Source of the DNA: Morchella semilibera
Lineage: Eukaryota; Ascomycota; Pezizomycetes; Pezizales; Morchellaceae
DNA length: 64,000 bases
Assembly (NCBI GenBank): GCA_009192285.1
Contig: CM018608.1
Span: forward strand, 1,630,201-1,694,200
Direction: 5' to 3'
Both the position numbers and the translations under genes were made by a program. Below, in pieces: positions 37,101 to 49,000 of this stretch. The notes beneath the pieces were generated by a model. That model saw only the letters and a program-made list of their open reading frames with translations. It searched no databases and was not told the DNA's origin. Numbering within the stretch: the first letter of the stretch is position 1; every line of letters starts with the position of its first letter.

Positions 37101-40100
37101 GTGCGTCGGGGCAGATGAAGTATGTGTATCAATGGAGAGAAAACCTCGGACTTCAAGTTAGATTGTTATAACTTTCGGGCTATATGCATGTATCAGTTAT
37201 CAATCAATCAACTTCTAATCGGAATAGTGTGACGAGTGATATCCCGTGATTTGGCCGAACAAAATTCAAGAAAGGCTAAGCTATAAAACCCCACGGTCTT
37301 ATAAGATAGGTTGGGTAGCTTGTCTCCCAAGAGTATAGCTTTAGGCTGGAGCGCGGGCATGATCACCAATTGCAACTACTTCGCTGACAGTTCCTACCTC
37401 TCGATGGCCGAAAACGCTGCACAGACCGAATATTCTGGATGGTTATAATTGATTTAGCAGCCTTATCCGGATATTTATGAATCCTTACGCAGTGGGTCGG
37501 GGAAAATTCATCTTTCAGGTTTCAACCAATACACCAAATGCCACTCGGTCAACTTCGGCCTCGAAAACCAGATGATTGATCTAAGATAATATAGTATTAA
37601 TAGATCGCCTTGTAAGTACCGGGGCAGGCATCTCCCTCTCATTGAGTGGAAGGCGTTAAGCGAATTAAAGAACCATATTCCCCAACGGCTACAAATAGTC
37701 GCCCATATACTTTATGGTTGAGCATCGATATATATATATATACAAGTATATTGGGTATCAAGTTATAAAGGCCTGTTACTAATACATACTAAAGTGCACC
37801 TATATGCTCAACCGGGCACCTGAATACAACAGAGACAAATCTTGGGGACGGGATAACATACAACCGAAAAAAACCATGGTATTAATCCAACAAGCCCTAA
37901 TGCATACACGTATATAAGTACCATCAAGGGATGATTGGGGATACGTTTTTGGGAAGGGACCAACCAACGTAATAGCCTCCCCCTCCCCCTCGCATGGGTA
38001 TTCTTGCGGACAGTTGGAGGACATGGGTGGGAAAGGTTTTACTAGAGCCTACTACAACTGCCGAACGGATCACTTCTATATGCGTGAACTTCAGAAACAT
38101 GGGTGTAGATAGCCGCGCGAAAGAACCAGTCGCTTTTAATATAGTGACAGCTGCATACAGTTAGGGGGGGAAGCCTGGGCGCTGCAACTTTAATTCGGGT
38201 GAATTCCGCATATTATATTCCACTATAGGTATCTACTACTTCAGGAAAGTATGGGAAGATTAAGAGTCCTAGATCCTATTGGCCAAATCAGCCATTCAAA
38301 CCCTGTTTTGAGACCCCTGTTTCTATCTCTCGCTGTATACCAAGCCTCGTAAAGATCTTGGATATTGCCAGTACTCAGTGGACATGGCCAAGGGTCGAGG
38401 GCCTGATAGACGGGGAACCATCACTTAATTATAAATGTAGTTAGGATTAGTAGAGATTCCCGCCCCCTCCCCCACCCCCTGCTGAAGAAAAGCAGACCAT
38501 ACCTGCTGTATATAGAAGTACATACATGCACCTACATTGGGCCGTACTCTACTCGAGCTCTGCGTATACTCTAGAGTACCTACACATACACATACTACTT
38601 AAGGAATTGTTAGTACGTATACACTTATATGTACCTACATGTACGTATCTATGTAGGTACCTTTACTAGATGCTCTGCCCCACGGAAATTAAATCTTCCG
38701 AGGTTCTCAGAGCCGAATAGCTCGGCGATTAATTAACGTACGGAAAGCCGGAAGCTTAAGGGCTGTACTATACTACTATACATGTCCGGGTCGATCGCCG
38801 CCACACACCGACAGTTAAGCGAGGGAAAACGGCTGATCTGCATGCAGAGAACCAGAGATCCGCATCAACACTACGGCGCTAAATAAATGAATCTTCATTC
38901 TTTAGTTTGGTTGAGACCGTTATGGGGTGGGGATGGACAAATTGCAAAGTGATAGGGTAAATACTGATCTCCCGCGTTTGCAATGATTCTACTAGACTCT
39001 GTACATGTATGTACGTATTTCAAATCCCCAAATCTTATTGGTACATACATAGAATAATATCAGTTCGACATACAGTCGTACTACATGTATCTAACCCCCA
39101 GAAACACATACATCGATATCTCCTTCTCATTATGCTTGCTACCGGAGTTCCTAGCTAAAGATTTAAGAGAGTATATATGGAGACTTGTTATTCCTAACAT
39201 GTTTATACAATAGTAAGCTGGTAGTACATATATATTAGACTAGAGGGACCACCTCGCGAGGTCTTGCTTTTGCTTGTGATGTTTCCCCCCCCCCCCCCCC
39301 AATACAACACAGTTAATTAGCCATATGCATATCTGCCCATGGCGGTTTGACCATGGCCACCTCCCGGTACGTAATCATAATGAATTTTTCCACTTAAAAC
39401 ATGCACCCCCAATGCCACCCCTAATCAATAACTATACCGTCCAGTAGTCTACCAGTATCATTTTCCTGGGGGAGCCGGTTGCATTGCTAGAAATTTGAAC
39501 TTCCTAACTACCCTGTCACCGTCAACTAATCAGAGTGAAAAAAGCTTCAGAAAACCCAACGATAGTACATATATTATAGATAGAAGATATATAATGAATG
39601 TAAATATACCCATATAATGACTCATCACTGCGTGACTCATGTGAGTAATACCAAACTTCGTAACCCCATCCGTATATATACTATTGCTCATTCGCGATCG
39701 CGAGCGCATAATGACTATAGCTATATCAAGACTAGAAACCTTCCTCCGCGGTCCGGAGGAAACTGGGGTATGTATACAAGGGTATTGGAATTTAATCTAT
39801 GCACGGCGTTCTACACTTGTAGAAATATGTGAATACCATCGGTGTCGGTGAACGAGGCCTCACAATGAGAGGTTAGGTATTATTATCTTCCTAGGGACGG
39901 GATAGGAAGAAGCCCTGGGCAGGCGCTAGTCTTGCATTTTGATTCAGCAGACACCAGCGTAACCTGTTCTGTCATTTTTATTACTAAATGTTTCCCCGTA
40001 GAGAGAGTGCATCTTAATTTGATGGTGAGAATTCATGTTTTATTTTGCGTTTGACCTGTAAATCTCCCTCCCTCCCATAATCAACCGAAGAAAGATTTCC

Positions 40101-40685
40101 ACCTCACTATTAGGTCTTCGCTCTAGACTTGAAATCCCCCATAGAACCACTGAACAATTCGGAACCTGGAGGTCTCGATATTAGGAACCCCCCCGGCCCC
40201 CCAATGCCCATGGCTAGCCTTATCTTACCAAGCCTGGATTCCTCACGATTACTGATCAATTATATGAGCAATATAACTTCCCAGAGAGTCTGTTAACAGA
40301 TGTGGCGGCATGGATACCTGACCTCCGCAACTTTATTTACTCCCCGTGGCTGTAATCCGGAGCGGTAACTTCAGCTTCCGTCCTGTATTAATCAATACTT
40401 GGATCGCGGGTTTGCAGCTATCGGACATGAGGTGTTAATCAGTGCCTATCATTATCATCATGCATCCCATGTTTGTTGTGTCATAGATGCTCATTGCGTC
40501 AAAGATGCTTTCTCCCCTAGAATTCCAGATTGATCCTAGGAAATACGCCAGCTCAATATTGAGATATAAAGGATACCAAGATTCTGCTTAAACCATTGAT
40601 ATAAAATCTGTTCTTAACCTTCCCTCATCTTGAGAGAGCAGTGATAGCCGTATTCAATACTTGCAATTCCGATATTTCATCCAGT
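34107..40685. other. gene-free AT-rich region, 6.6 kb
   Basis: No protein gene is supported. It contains a TA-flanked TIR element (35856-36003), TACATGTA palindromes near 35199, 35351, 38639, 39002 and 39084, a TATATATACAAGTATA motif (37729-37750) and a 16-base C-run (about 39286-39301). The short frames at 36635-36871 and 38024-37800 have no protein hallmarks. Confidence 0.6.
35856..36003. mobile_element. MITE-like element, TA-flanked, TIR ending CGTCTCAGCGGAC
   Basis: The left end TACCGCATTAATCC continues CGTCTCAGCGGAC. The right end in reverse complement, TACCGCTGTAATT, continues CGTCTCAGCGGAC. That is 23 of 26 bases identical, with TA at both outer ends. Total 148 bp, non-coding. Confidence 0.78.
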
Positions 40686-42706
40686 ATGGGTTCTACACTA
40701 TCGCGTCCGGAGGAACTTACTCCATACTTGACATATACAAACTTTCTTTCTCTCACAGCAGTATACGTGTGTTCTCCCGCAATGGATCAGAGTTACTCAT
40801 ACCTCTTTAAAACATACTAATCTAGAGTGGCAGTGTACTATTTACTTTGTTGTGGAAGCTTTCTATAACCTCTACATTAATCCTCTCTCAAGATTCCCAG
40901 GCCCAAAACCTGCCGCAATCTCAAAGGTACGTAGGTAACGAAGATCTCTAGCAGTAGGTATTAATACCCTTTTAGCATTGGGTTTCTATTCCCTGGGTAG
41001 GCCAGGACTATCCTCACTTTATTAGGGCACTCCACGACAAGTATGGCCCTGTCGTCCGTACTGGCCCTAACGAATTATCCTACAACTCTGCAACCTCTTG
41101 GAAAGACATCTACGGACATGTTAGCGGTCGTAAGACATTTCTGAAGAGCGAATTCTATAGCGATGGCACAGAACCGTCGATTGTCAGTGAGCGAGATCCC
41201 CACAAGCATGGTAGAGTACGTCGCCTCTTGAGCAATGGTTTCTCGGCGAGATCATTGGCAGAGCAGGAGCCCTTAGTACATGACTATATCGACAAGTTCA
41301 TCTCGCAAATCAACGACTATGCCACCGGGACGCAGGGTGACGATATGGTCAAGTGGTATACCTTCGTGGCATTTGATATCATTGGTGATTTGGCGTTTGG
41401 CGATCCCTTTGGAGGCCTAGACCATGGTGGGTGGACCCTGTTGGCTGAAAGAAAACTCGTGCCAAAATTAATATTGTCGTGAATGGTAGGAAAATCGCAC
41501 TTTTGGGTGGAAAATGTAATGAAGGGAGTGGCAGCAGGAAAGTGGATATTCGCTTTCCAGAAGAACTGGATTCTGAACAAACTTATCCCTCAACTGGTAC
41601 CAAAAAATCTCAAAGTAGCAAGGGAAAAGACGTTTGAGTACTGTGATGGCAAGATCAATAAGTAAGTAAGCCTGGATTTTCACCCACTTAGGTATTAGCC
41701 CGACATGAGCTGTGCTAACGGTGCTGTTCTACTACCTATAGACGCCTCGGGGAAAAAAGCCCCAAAAAGGATCTCCTAACAGTTCTTGTTGCCAAGCACA
41801 ATGCTGGAGAACGTTTCACGCCTGGTGAAATGCGGAGCAATTCCCAGGTTCTAATGTACGTAATTGATTTCACTCTCCGTTTCCGTGTTCTTTCCAGATG
41901 ACCAGCAGTGTATAAATATACTAAGCATACACCTCACTTCTTCTAGTCTTGCTGGTTCCGAGACCATTGCCACTTTCCTTTCTGGCGCCTCCTTCTGGCT
42001 CTGCCGCAACCCGGCCACTTACAAAAGGCTTGTCGACGAGATTCGCGGAGCCTTCACCAGCTATGACCAAATCACCGGACCGGCTACCGAACGCTTAACA
42101 TATCTCAAGGCGGTCATTGATGAGACCCTCAGAATGTACCCTCCGGTTCCAATGGGTATGCCAAGAGTCAGTCCTGGTGAGACAGTAGATGGTCAATACA
42201 TCCCCGAAGGAGTAAGTCTCACGGTACCATTAATGACCTGTATATTTCTGCACACATCTTGGTGAAAAAACACTGATTCCTGTGCTGCTAGACTGTGGTT
42301 ATGACATCATCATTCGCCGCTACACATTCCGAAGTCAACTTCCATCGGCCCGATGACTTTCTACCTGAGCGATGGATCGACTCCAACAGCACGGATAAAA
42401 TAGAAGCCAGCCAACCTTTCCTCCTCGGTTCTCGTGTCTGTCTGGGGCGAAGGTAAGTCTTATTATTCGTCTGACCGTCGCGTCCTCTTTCTAAAGCTGC
42501 CAACTAACGGTGGATAAATTAGCTTGGCCCTTCTTGAGATGCGCTTGATCCTCTGCAAGATGCTTTGGTCTTATGACGTGCAGATGGTGAACCCGGAGCA
42601 GGAGTGGTTCAAGGACAACAGGTTCTCCATGCTTTGGGAGAAGCCAGACCTTAATCTCAGATATACCAGGCGTGAGGGCATCGAGATTCCTCCAATAGGT
42701 TGTTAG
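40686..42706 (+). CDS. cytochrome P450 monooxygenase, CYP65-like
   Basis: Eight-exon model: 40686-40766, 40834-40926, 41006-41426, 41490-41661, 41742-41855, 41947-42211, 42292-42452, 42523-42706 (1491 nt, 496 aa, all in phase, usual P450 length). The N-terminal hydrophobic anchor lies at about residues 18-40, followed by the hinge PLSRFPGPK (45-52). The I-helix AGSET is at 296-300, the ExxR motif ETLR at 353-356, the PERW motif at 407-410, and the heme loop FLLGSRVCLG has the ligand Cys at 432. The overall pattern (GLDHGKSHFWVE, FTPGEMRSNSQVLM) recalls CYP65-type fungal enzymes such as isotrichodermin C-15 hydroxylase, but the substrate cannot be inferred. It is an ER membrane enzyme needing a P450 reductase. 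All key residues are present, so it is likely functional. No biosynthetic backbone gene is nearby. The start in exon 1 is inferred from phase and the hydrophobic anchor. Confidence 0.92.
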
Positions 42707-45533
42707 ACTTGTTGCTTCTTTAGCTGATAGGAACGAGAGGTGCTCCAGTATGTACTTTTAGATATTGTGGTAAAGAATTATGGGTTATCAAACCTCTTCA
42801 CTTATATATTGACCTGGTAATCTATAAATGATAAAGTGATGCAGTTGGAAGCAGTAGATCAAGGTTTCGGGGTTGGTTTTTGTAGACTCGACGATTTCTG
42901 ATGAAATATATACTTCTATTTGTTCTGGAAAGTCAGCTAGATATATAGAGGTTCAATTGTCCTTGGAGATAATTACTCCTGAATTTGGAATTAATTATAT
43001 AAGCCAGTTAATTGGTGGCCATGGCGAGGAAGTTAGTCTCTCGAGATATGGCTCTTCAGCGGCACCTAATGCCGATTCCCGGATCCCGTGAGAATTTTAA
43101 TACAAGCTCTTCTCCTTCCTCTATAGCTCTACCAGCGCAAAAAATGCATCACTTGATACATTTCCTATACTAGAATGGTGCATGAATGCATCGGTTGATG
43201 CATAAACGTGTCGAGGCCTCTGAAATGTCGTCTATTGATGACTTTATTGATGACTTTATTGATGACTTTATTGACATGACGCGACTTTATTGATTACTTT
43301 ACTTGAACTTCTCAGTTTACTGGTATAGTTCTTAGCTCTAGTATATCAACCAGTAGCTTAGGCGGTGTGGTATGGGCTTGAGAGGCGTAATAGCACAGGT
43401 TCGAAACTTTTGTATTTTTATTGATATATTATATTGAACTCTTGGCGAAATGACACTGTGATGCATTATCTATACATTATGCGATGCATTTTTGGGGTGG
43501 TAGAGCTATCTGCGAGTACGGACTTCCTTTCTCCTCATCAGAGACTTACAACCCCGACCTCAGTATGGACAGCCAGAGGTTCTAAACCTTGGGCACGGAA
43601 ATAGTTGATTCATGGACTTGCGAGTTCACGTAGCTATCCAAGTAATTGCTTCGGAATGTGGGGGGGGGATTCAAACCGGTGGTACGAGTGGGTTTAGTAT
43701 AATTGGGGTTTGAGTAAAAAGGAGGGATCGAGGGTGTTGAGTAATATATTCTCCTGCTTTCGGCCAGTCGCACCGGTGTCAATTGCAAACGACAACGCGC
43801 CTCACCTGTCTATCAGTTTGGCCGTGTGTACCTGTGCTGAGTATACTCTCTAATCTTAAATAAAAGCAGCATTTTGGTCAGTATGTGGAGTAGATACATA
43901 TACTTACAAGTGCGGGGGTATTTGAATGGAAAATATCCACTCTCTAGGCAAGAGGTCACAATTAAGCAGCAAAGACATGTCATAAAAGCCCCAGAAAAGC
44001 ACTGGTACCGGACGTACCCCTTTTTATCTTCTTATCATGAAGGACATCCATACACTCATATTTAAATTGAGATAGTCTTGCGTAGAAACTAATTAATTCC
44101 TGTGTGATTGTGAAATCACCAAATATGCATCACTTTCCTGTACCCTTAATGGTACATTCTTGGTACAGGTGCACGCGGTGTACTCTTTATTGGAGCGGTG
44201 TGTCGGGCCGACTTCTAGCTTAGCAGATAAGAACCTGCCAAAATGCAAAGTGGTTCAGGATGCGTGCAGGGTGAGGAAACCTGAACTACGGGCATGGTGG
44301 ATACATGTATATATATGGGGAAAGCAGCGTACATTAGAATTGAGAGAGGTCTATAAATCACATGAAACAGGGAGCCATATCCATATATATACCCTGTCGT
44401 TCCCTTCAAATTTGAAGCAAGAGGAGGAGAAATAATTGCAATATGTAAGAAGTATAGGACTACTAATAAAGTATAAGTATTCCAATAGAATCGCCCGTAC
44501 ACAGAGCTTTGATATAGCCCTAACCCACCTTCATCGGCACACCTACAATTAATTGCAACCGACTTTCAAAAGAAAAATTCAGATAGGATAGCTCGGCGTT
44601 TTTAGCTAGTAGAGCCACCTTCTGGTGGGTACGGTGAGTTTGAACACCTCAAAATCCGGAAACCGGAAAAGGATGTTATTCAGATTTCTTTGCGATATCC
44701 TAGGCTAGGGGGTCAGCTTAGTACTTGTTATGGAAAAAGCATCATACAGCAGGAGAAGAAAAGGCCGTCGATCTTCAATATATAAGTCGTTGATATTTAG
44801 CAACCAGCTTCATGCTCTTTTTTATACCCCTCTATTCTTTCGAGCCGGGCTATGCCTTATCTTTATATAATTATGCCCTATATATTTTGTAATATTTCTA
44901 TAGAGTATAATCGTCCTGGATACATGGGTACACAGTTAATTTTTTACCGGTAAAGAGAAAAATAAAATTCACTTGGACTAGATGGAAGGATAAAGATAAG
45001 CTGGTTTTAGGGATAAAATCCAGTTTCTGGCCGCCTTGTAGCTACCGGTGTTCCGGGCATAGCTTAGGGCACCTTTATACCCGCGGCCGGGCAGCGCCGC
45101 CCAAAATCCAAATGTTCAGTTGTCTATATCCGGTCTGGACTAGTAAGGTTGTCACCACAAATCGAATATTTTCTTGAAAGTTCAATTTCTTAGAGAAGTT
45201 CCTTAGTCCCTCTGGCTTGTGAACCCTTGATACTTATCTGGGATAGAGAGAAAGCAGTTCCACCCTGTAATTCGATGTAAAGCTTTATTCATCCCGCATA
45301 GAAAGACATACGTTAAGGCTAATAATTTGGTTCTAAACACGTAATGCGCGAGAGGAAGGATAGATGTTTGATTAATTAAGACATTTTAGTAGATTAGTTT
45401 CTCTCGTAAGATGACCCTGTAAGCTAGCCCTCAAATACCGTCCACCCTCATACAAAGAGACATCCACCCTTACAGGCAATTTAAATAATTTAAACAATGG
45501 AGTGTCCCGCAATTATTTACCCCCCTTGGTTCC
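42707..45533. other. intergenic region with a TIR element
   Basis: No gene. It contains the element at 43122-43510. AT-rich DNA follows, with a TACATGTA site at about 44304 and a G-run near 43662. Around 44640-45100 it is mixed sequence without recognisable features. Confidence 0.6.
43122..43510. mobile_element. TIR element with internal Pol III-like boxes
   Basis: The left end TAGCTCTACCAGCGC continues AAAAAATGCATC (from 43124). The right end in reverse complement is TAGCTCTACCACCCC then AAAAATGCATC (to 43508). The outermost TA pairs could be the target duplication. Inside are three to four copies of TTGATGACTTTA (about 43228-43290). Also inside is an A-box-like TAGCTTAGGCGG (43354-43365), a B-box-like GGTTCGAAACT (43398-43408) 44 bp later, and T-runs directly after. 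Sequence at about 49800 and 50110 (AAATGCATCACTTG, GATGCATAAAC) looks distantly related. It may be a MITE carrying or capturing a tRNA-like promoter, or a SINE-like repeat with terminal inverted repeats. Confidence 0.65.
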
Positions 45534-46083
45534 CTACGTTAGGCGCCTTACCCACCACCTGTTTGGGACATCCTCGCCATCGTCGGAAACTGCTGATACA
45601 GGTATCATGGGAGGCGGCGTCGGGACCCCGCCGGCGCCGCGGCCGGCCGTCAGGCACAGCTGTGGAAGTGGGGTACTGCAAAACTTATATAGATCCCTAC
45701 CAATCTCAGTTCATGCGTATTAGCCTTAGCCCTCAAAGATATGAATATTGGTATAAGCCACGGGAAACTCACGGAGCTACTTTGTAACGGCTCCAGAGCT
45801 GTAAAGCGTTTTCCCCTTGTAATTGTCCCGGCTTAAGCAAAACCTCCATTTCCCCACTGTGGGGTCCGTTGGGGCTGGGGTTGAGTGTAAGATAGCCACT
45901 TTCATTCGTAGGGCCGTTGGCATCGTAAAATTGTATTAGCACGGAGTTGGGGCCGGTTTCTAAGATAATCCATTGATGTGGTGGTGCTATGTCGTGTGAA
46001 GGACTAACAACCGGTCTCTGGTCCGGCGAGATCGCGAGTTGGCCATTATAGTGGACGTTGTACAGTATGTTGACAAGAGACAT
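45534..46083 (-). CDS. small protein, possibly beta-trefoil (lectin/inhibitor class)
   Basis: Two-exon model: 46083-45773 and 45696-45534 (474 nt, 157 aa, in phase; intron of 76 nt with GTGAGT and TAG). The start ATG begins MSLVNILYNVHYNGQL. No signal peptide is visible. The Trp spacing (PPHQWIILETGPNS, LQLWSRYKV, PNRWWVRRL at the very end), the QW-type turns and the ~157-aa size suggest a single beta-trefoil. Fungal ricin-B-like lectins and cysteine/serine protease inhibitors of this size are cytoplasmic and often defensive. This assignment is inference from pattern, not a firm match. A TA-flanked MITE sits about 410 bp upstream. Confidence 0.55.
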
Positions 46084-49000
46084 CTCGAACTTCAAGTGCG
46101 TGGAATAAAGAGGGTAAGATTGTGAGGTGGATGGCTTAGTGATAGTTGTTGTTCGAATAGTGGTGAGGAAAGGCGAGGTTTGGGAGATTATATATATACG
46201 TTAGATGAAGTGGGTTGCATGGGTGAAGGAGTAGTTATAATTGTGTAATAAGCGAATATCATGGGTCAAATCGCCGAGCTCCTGCGCTGGTGTGTTGGCC
46301 GGCGAAGAGTCTCAAAATTATATATGTGTACATTGAATGCCTATTTTGTTGTATTCGTATGACGTCCTACCATTATAGAGGTGTTACCTCCGAGCTGAAG
46401 TACGGAACCAACATCCACCTGTATACTAGGAGGAAGAAAAAAGAAAAACAAGACCTGCGTGATTTTGAATAGGGTACAATAGCCGTAAGACATACAGTCG
46501 CAACTCAATATGCCGGATTGCCAAGATTCTAAGGCTTTCGTACGGGGTAGCAGATGATCCGGGATAGCAAATTAATTTTGCAGTAATAAGAGTAAAAATC
46601 CCAGAGGATTTCGTACGAGACAGCAAGGGATCCGGGGTATTGAGATCCGGCATATCGAGTTGCGACTGTACTAAAGTTATTGTGAATATCTGAGCTAGAA
46701 ACTTCGCGTCATAGATATATCTATCCTTGGACGGATGAAGTCGTAGCTTGCCTTTTTGAGCTGATACTAGCTCAAGCAGGTAGGTAACAGCTATTTTTGA
46801 TTGGCTCTATGGTTATTATCAACCATTAAGAGCAACGAGTATACCCAACTCAGTGCGTGCACGGCCCAGGCTGCGATTTCATCCGTCCAAGGGATAGAGT
46901 ACGTATTCTCGTTTACAGGAATTAACAGGGCACGATAGTCAAGGCACCATTTCTTGTGTTGTGAGTACTTGGGTGTGAACCAAAGTGATCAGAACTCTAC
47001 GACAATTAGTTGAGAATATGTGGGTGCAACAGGCTGGGGCCAATAAGACCTGCCAAGAATTCTTATCTTGAATGGGGGAAAAAAGTCATCAGAACTTTTC
47101 CAAGATCCTCATCAAAAAATCCAAAAAAAATCCAAAAATATATTTAAAACATTGTATCTATCAGCACCTTCTCTATATGCTATTTGGGTACAAATTTGGC
47201 TGTGTAGAGAAAACTTTCAGGAGGCAGCAGTAAAATTGAGGACCAAGTTCTGGCCTCTGAAGTTTCCTGGGGCACACGGTTGATATAAGTCCAGGGTGGG
47301 GCCAACTTGGCACTCCAGGCCAACCAGACCAACCAGGAGCAGTTCTGATCACTTACCCTCAACACCCGGTACATGTAGGTATCGCTGGACCGTCGTTGGA
47401 TTTAGCTCATGGGCCGTGGTTTGGATTAAAATGTTTATGTACTCGGCTGAGGTACGAGATCTGGTTTGGCTCGTCTGGATCTACGCTAATCAGGCACAAC
47501 CTAGGCACGTATCCCTTTATAATTAGCTGTGAGACATGCAGATTTCCTTAATGGGAGGGCCACCCGGTTTTGATGCGTGTACCTACATACCTTTAGGATG
47601 CCATGTCTCGCATGCTGTCCGTGGACTTCTGGGACCATATGGTACTCTTCATCGTTGCCATGGCAGACGCCTCCTAACCAAAAAGTCAGTTTGTCTTTGT
47701 ATTGTAAGGCCCAGGAAGATTCTTTTTTCCATAGGATTTAGGTTCAATGAATTCAATCATTATACCCACTAGATTCGTCAAGGTATCTTTGCCTATTGAC
47801 TCATTCTATATAATGCCTTTACCTGTCGTCCCAGTTCATTTTGTTGCTATCGTGCTATTTCCCTCCTGGGATTCTCTCATGCCGGGGTCCAGGATTGGGC
47901 TGTAAGCGAACACTTTAGTTTTATGGTATACAAAAGGATCGTCTCGAGTAGATTACCGTTGTAGGGAAAGAACTTCGGGCTGTTTTATGGAGAGTTCTGC
48001 ATGCTATGTACTGGAGTTGAAGGAGAAGATCATGACGCCAGGATTGTTGAGGGTCGGCATATACCGCGCACTGGTGCAAATGAGGTTCCACGAGACGTTC
48101 ACAATTCCCAGTCATGGCTAGAGTACGTCGTTTTGTTCTCCAGCATCACCAAGGAAACAGAAATTCGGGAAATAATGGATTGCATGCGGATTACACGTGG
48201 AGCAGCAAGGTTAGCTAAAGCCGTTCTAATCACCGATCGTAAAGAACAATATCAGTGGAATCTTGAACGTAGTAATCCCAGTGTACATGTCTATACTCAT
48301 GGTGCCAGAATTAAGATGCTGCCGATCAACCTCAATTAAGTACTATTTGGTGGTGAAATATTAAGTAAAGGGCGCTATAATTTTTGCGTCCAGATAGCCT
48401 CAAAAATGCATGAGCAATTAAGAACCTTGCTTGATTTACTATTGACCTCATCCTTGTGGGGTCACCTTGGGGTCACCTTGCTATTGTGTGGTGTGTCAAG
48501 GTTAGGGTTGTGCCAAGTAAACTACACTTACAGCTAGTCAAAGGTGAGAAATGAAGAGATATAGGGATACGTATGATCTCCATATGAGAACAAAATTCTG
48601 GTGCTTTCTTATTTCTAAGTACTACATTCTCTATCTTGGTGACCGTTGGGTATAAGCCCACTCAAGGCGACTGCACGGGGTTTAATATTTTAGAAACTGA
48701 ATTTCATTTGATCAAGCGGAATTTAGCTATAGCTATCAACTTTTACTGTGTTTTTTCGAACTATATTGTATTTATATATATCCCAGCAAGAGTTCGGGCA
48801 GGAAAACAGATTTTACCTACTCAGAGACAAGGGGAAATACTCGATGTGTGGTAGGGGCTGCGGGTTCAGGGTTAGGTTTGATTAGCACTAAGCTGGCACT
48901 AAGGAAAAGAAGTCCCCCACGCACCCACAGTCCTACCCACGCTCTCTATTTCCTATTATTTCCTATTTCCTACAGTATACAAGGACTCTATTTTTGTATG

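Noticed and set aside
48001-48339. 112-codon ATG frame (MLCTGVEGEDHD...)
   Set aside because: It has plausible composition but no recognisable domain, no neighbouring exons and no promoter-like tract; not enough to call a gene.
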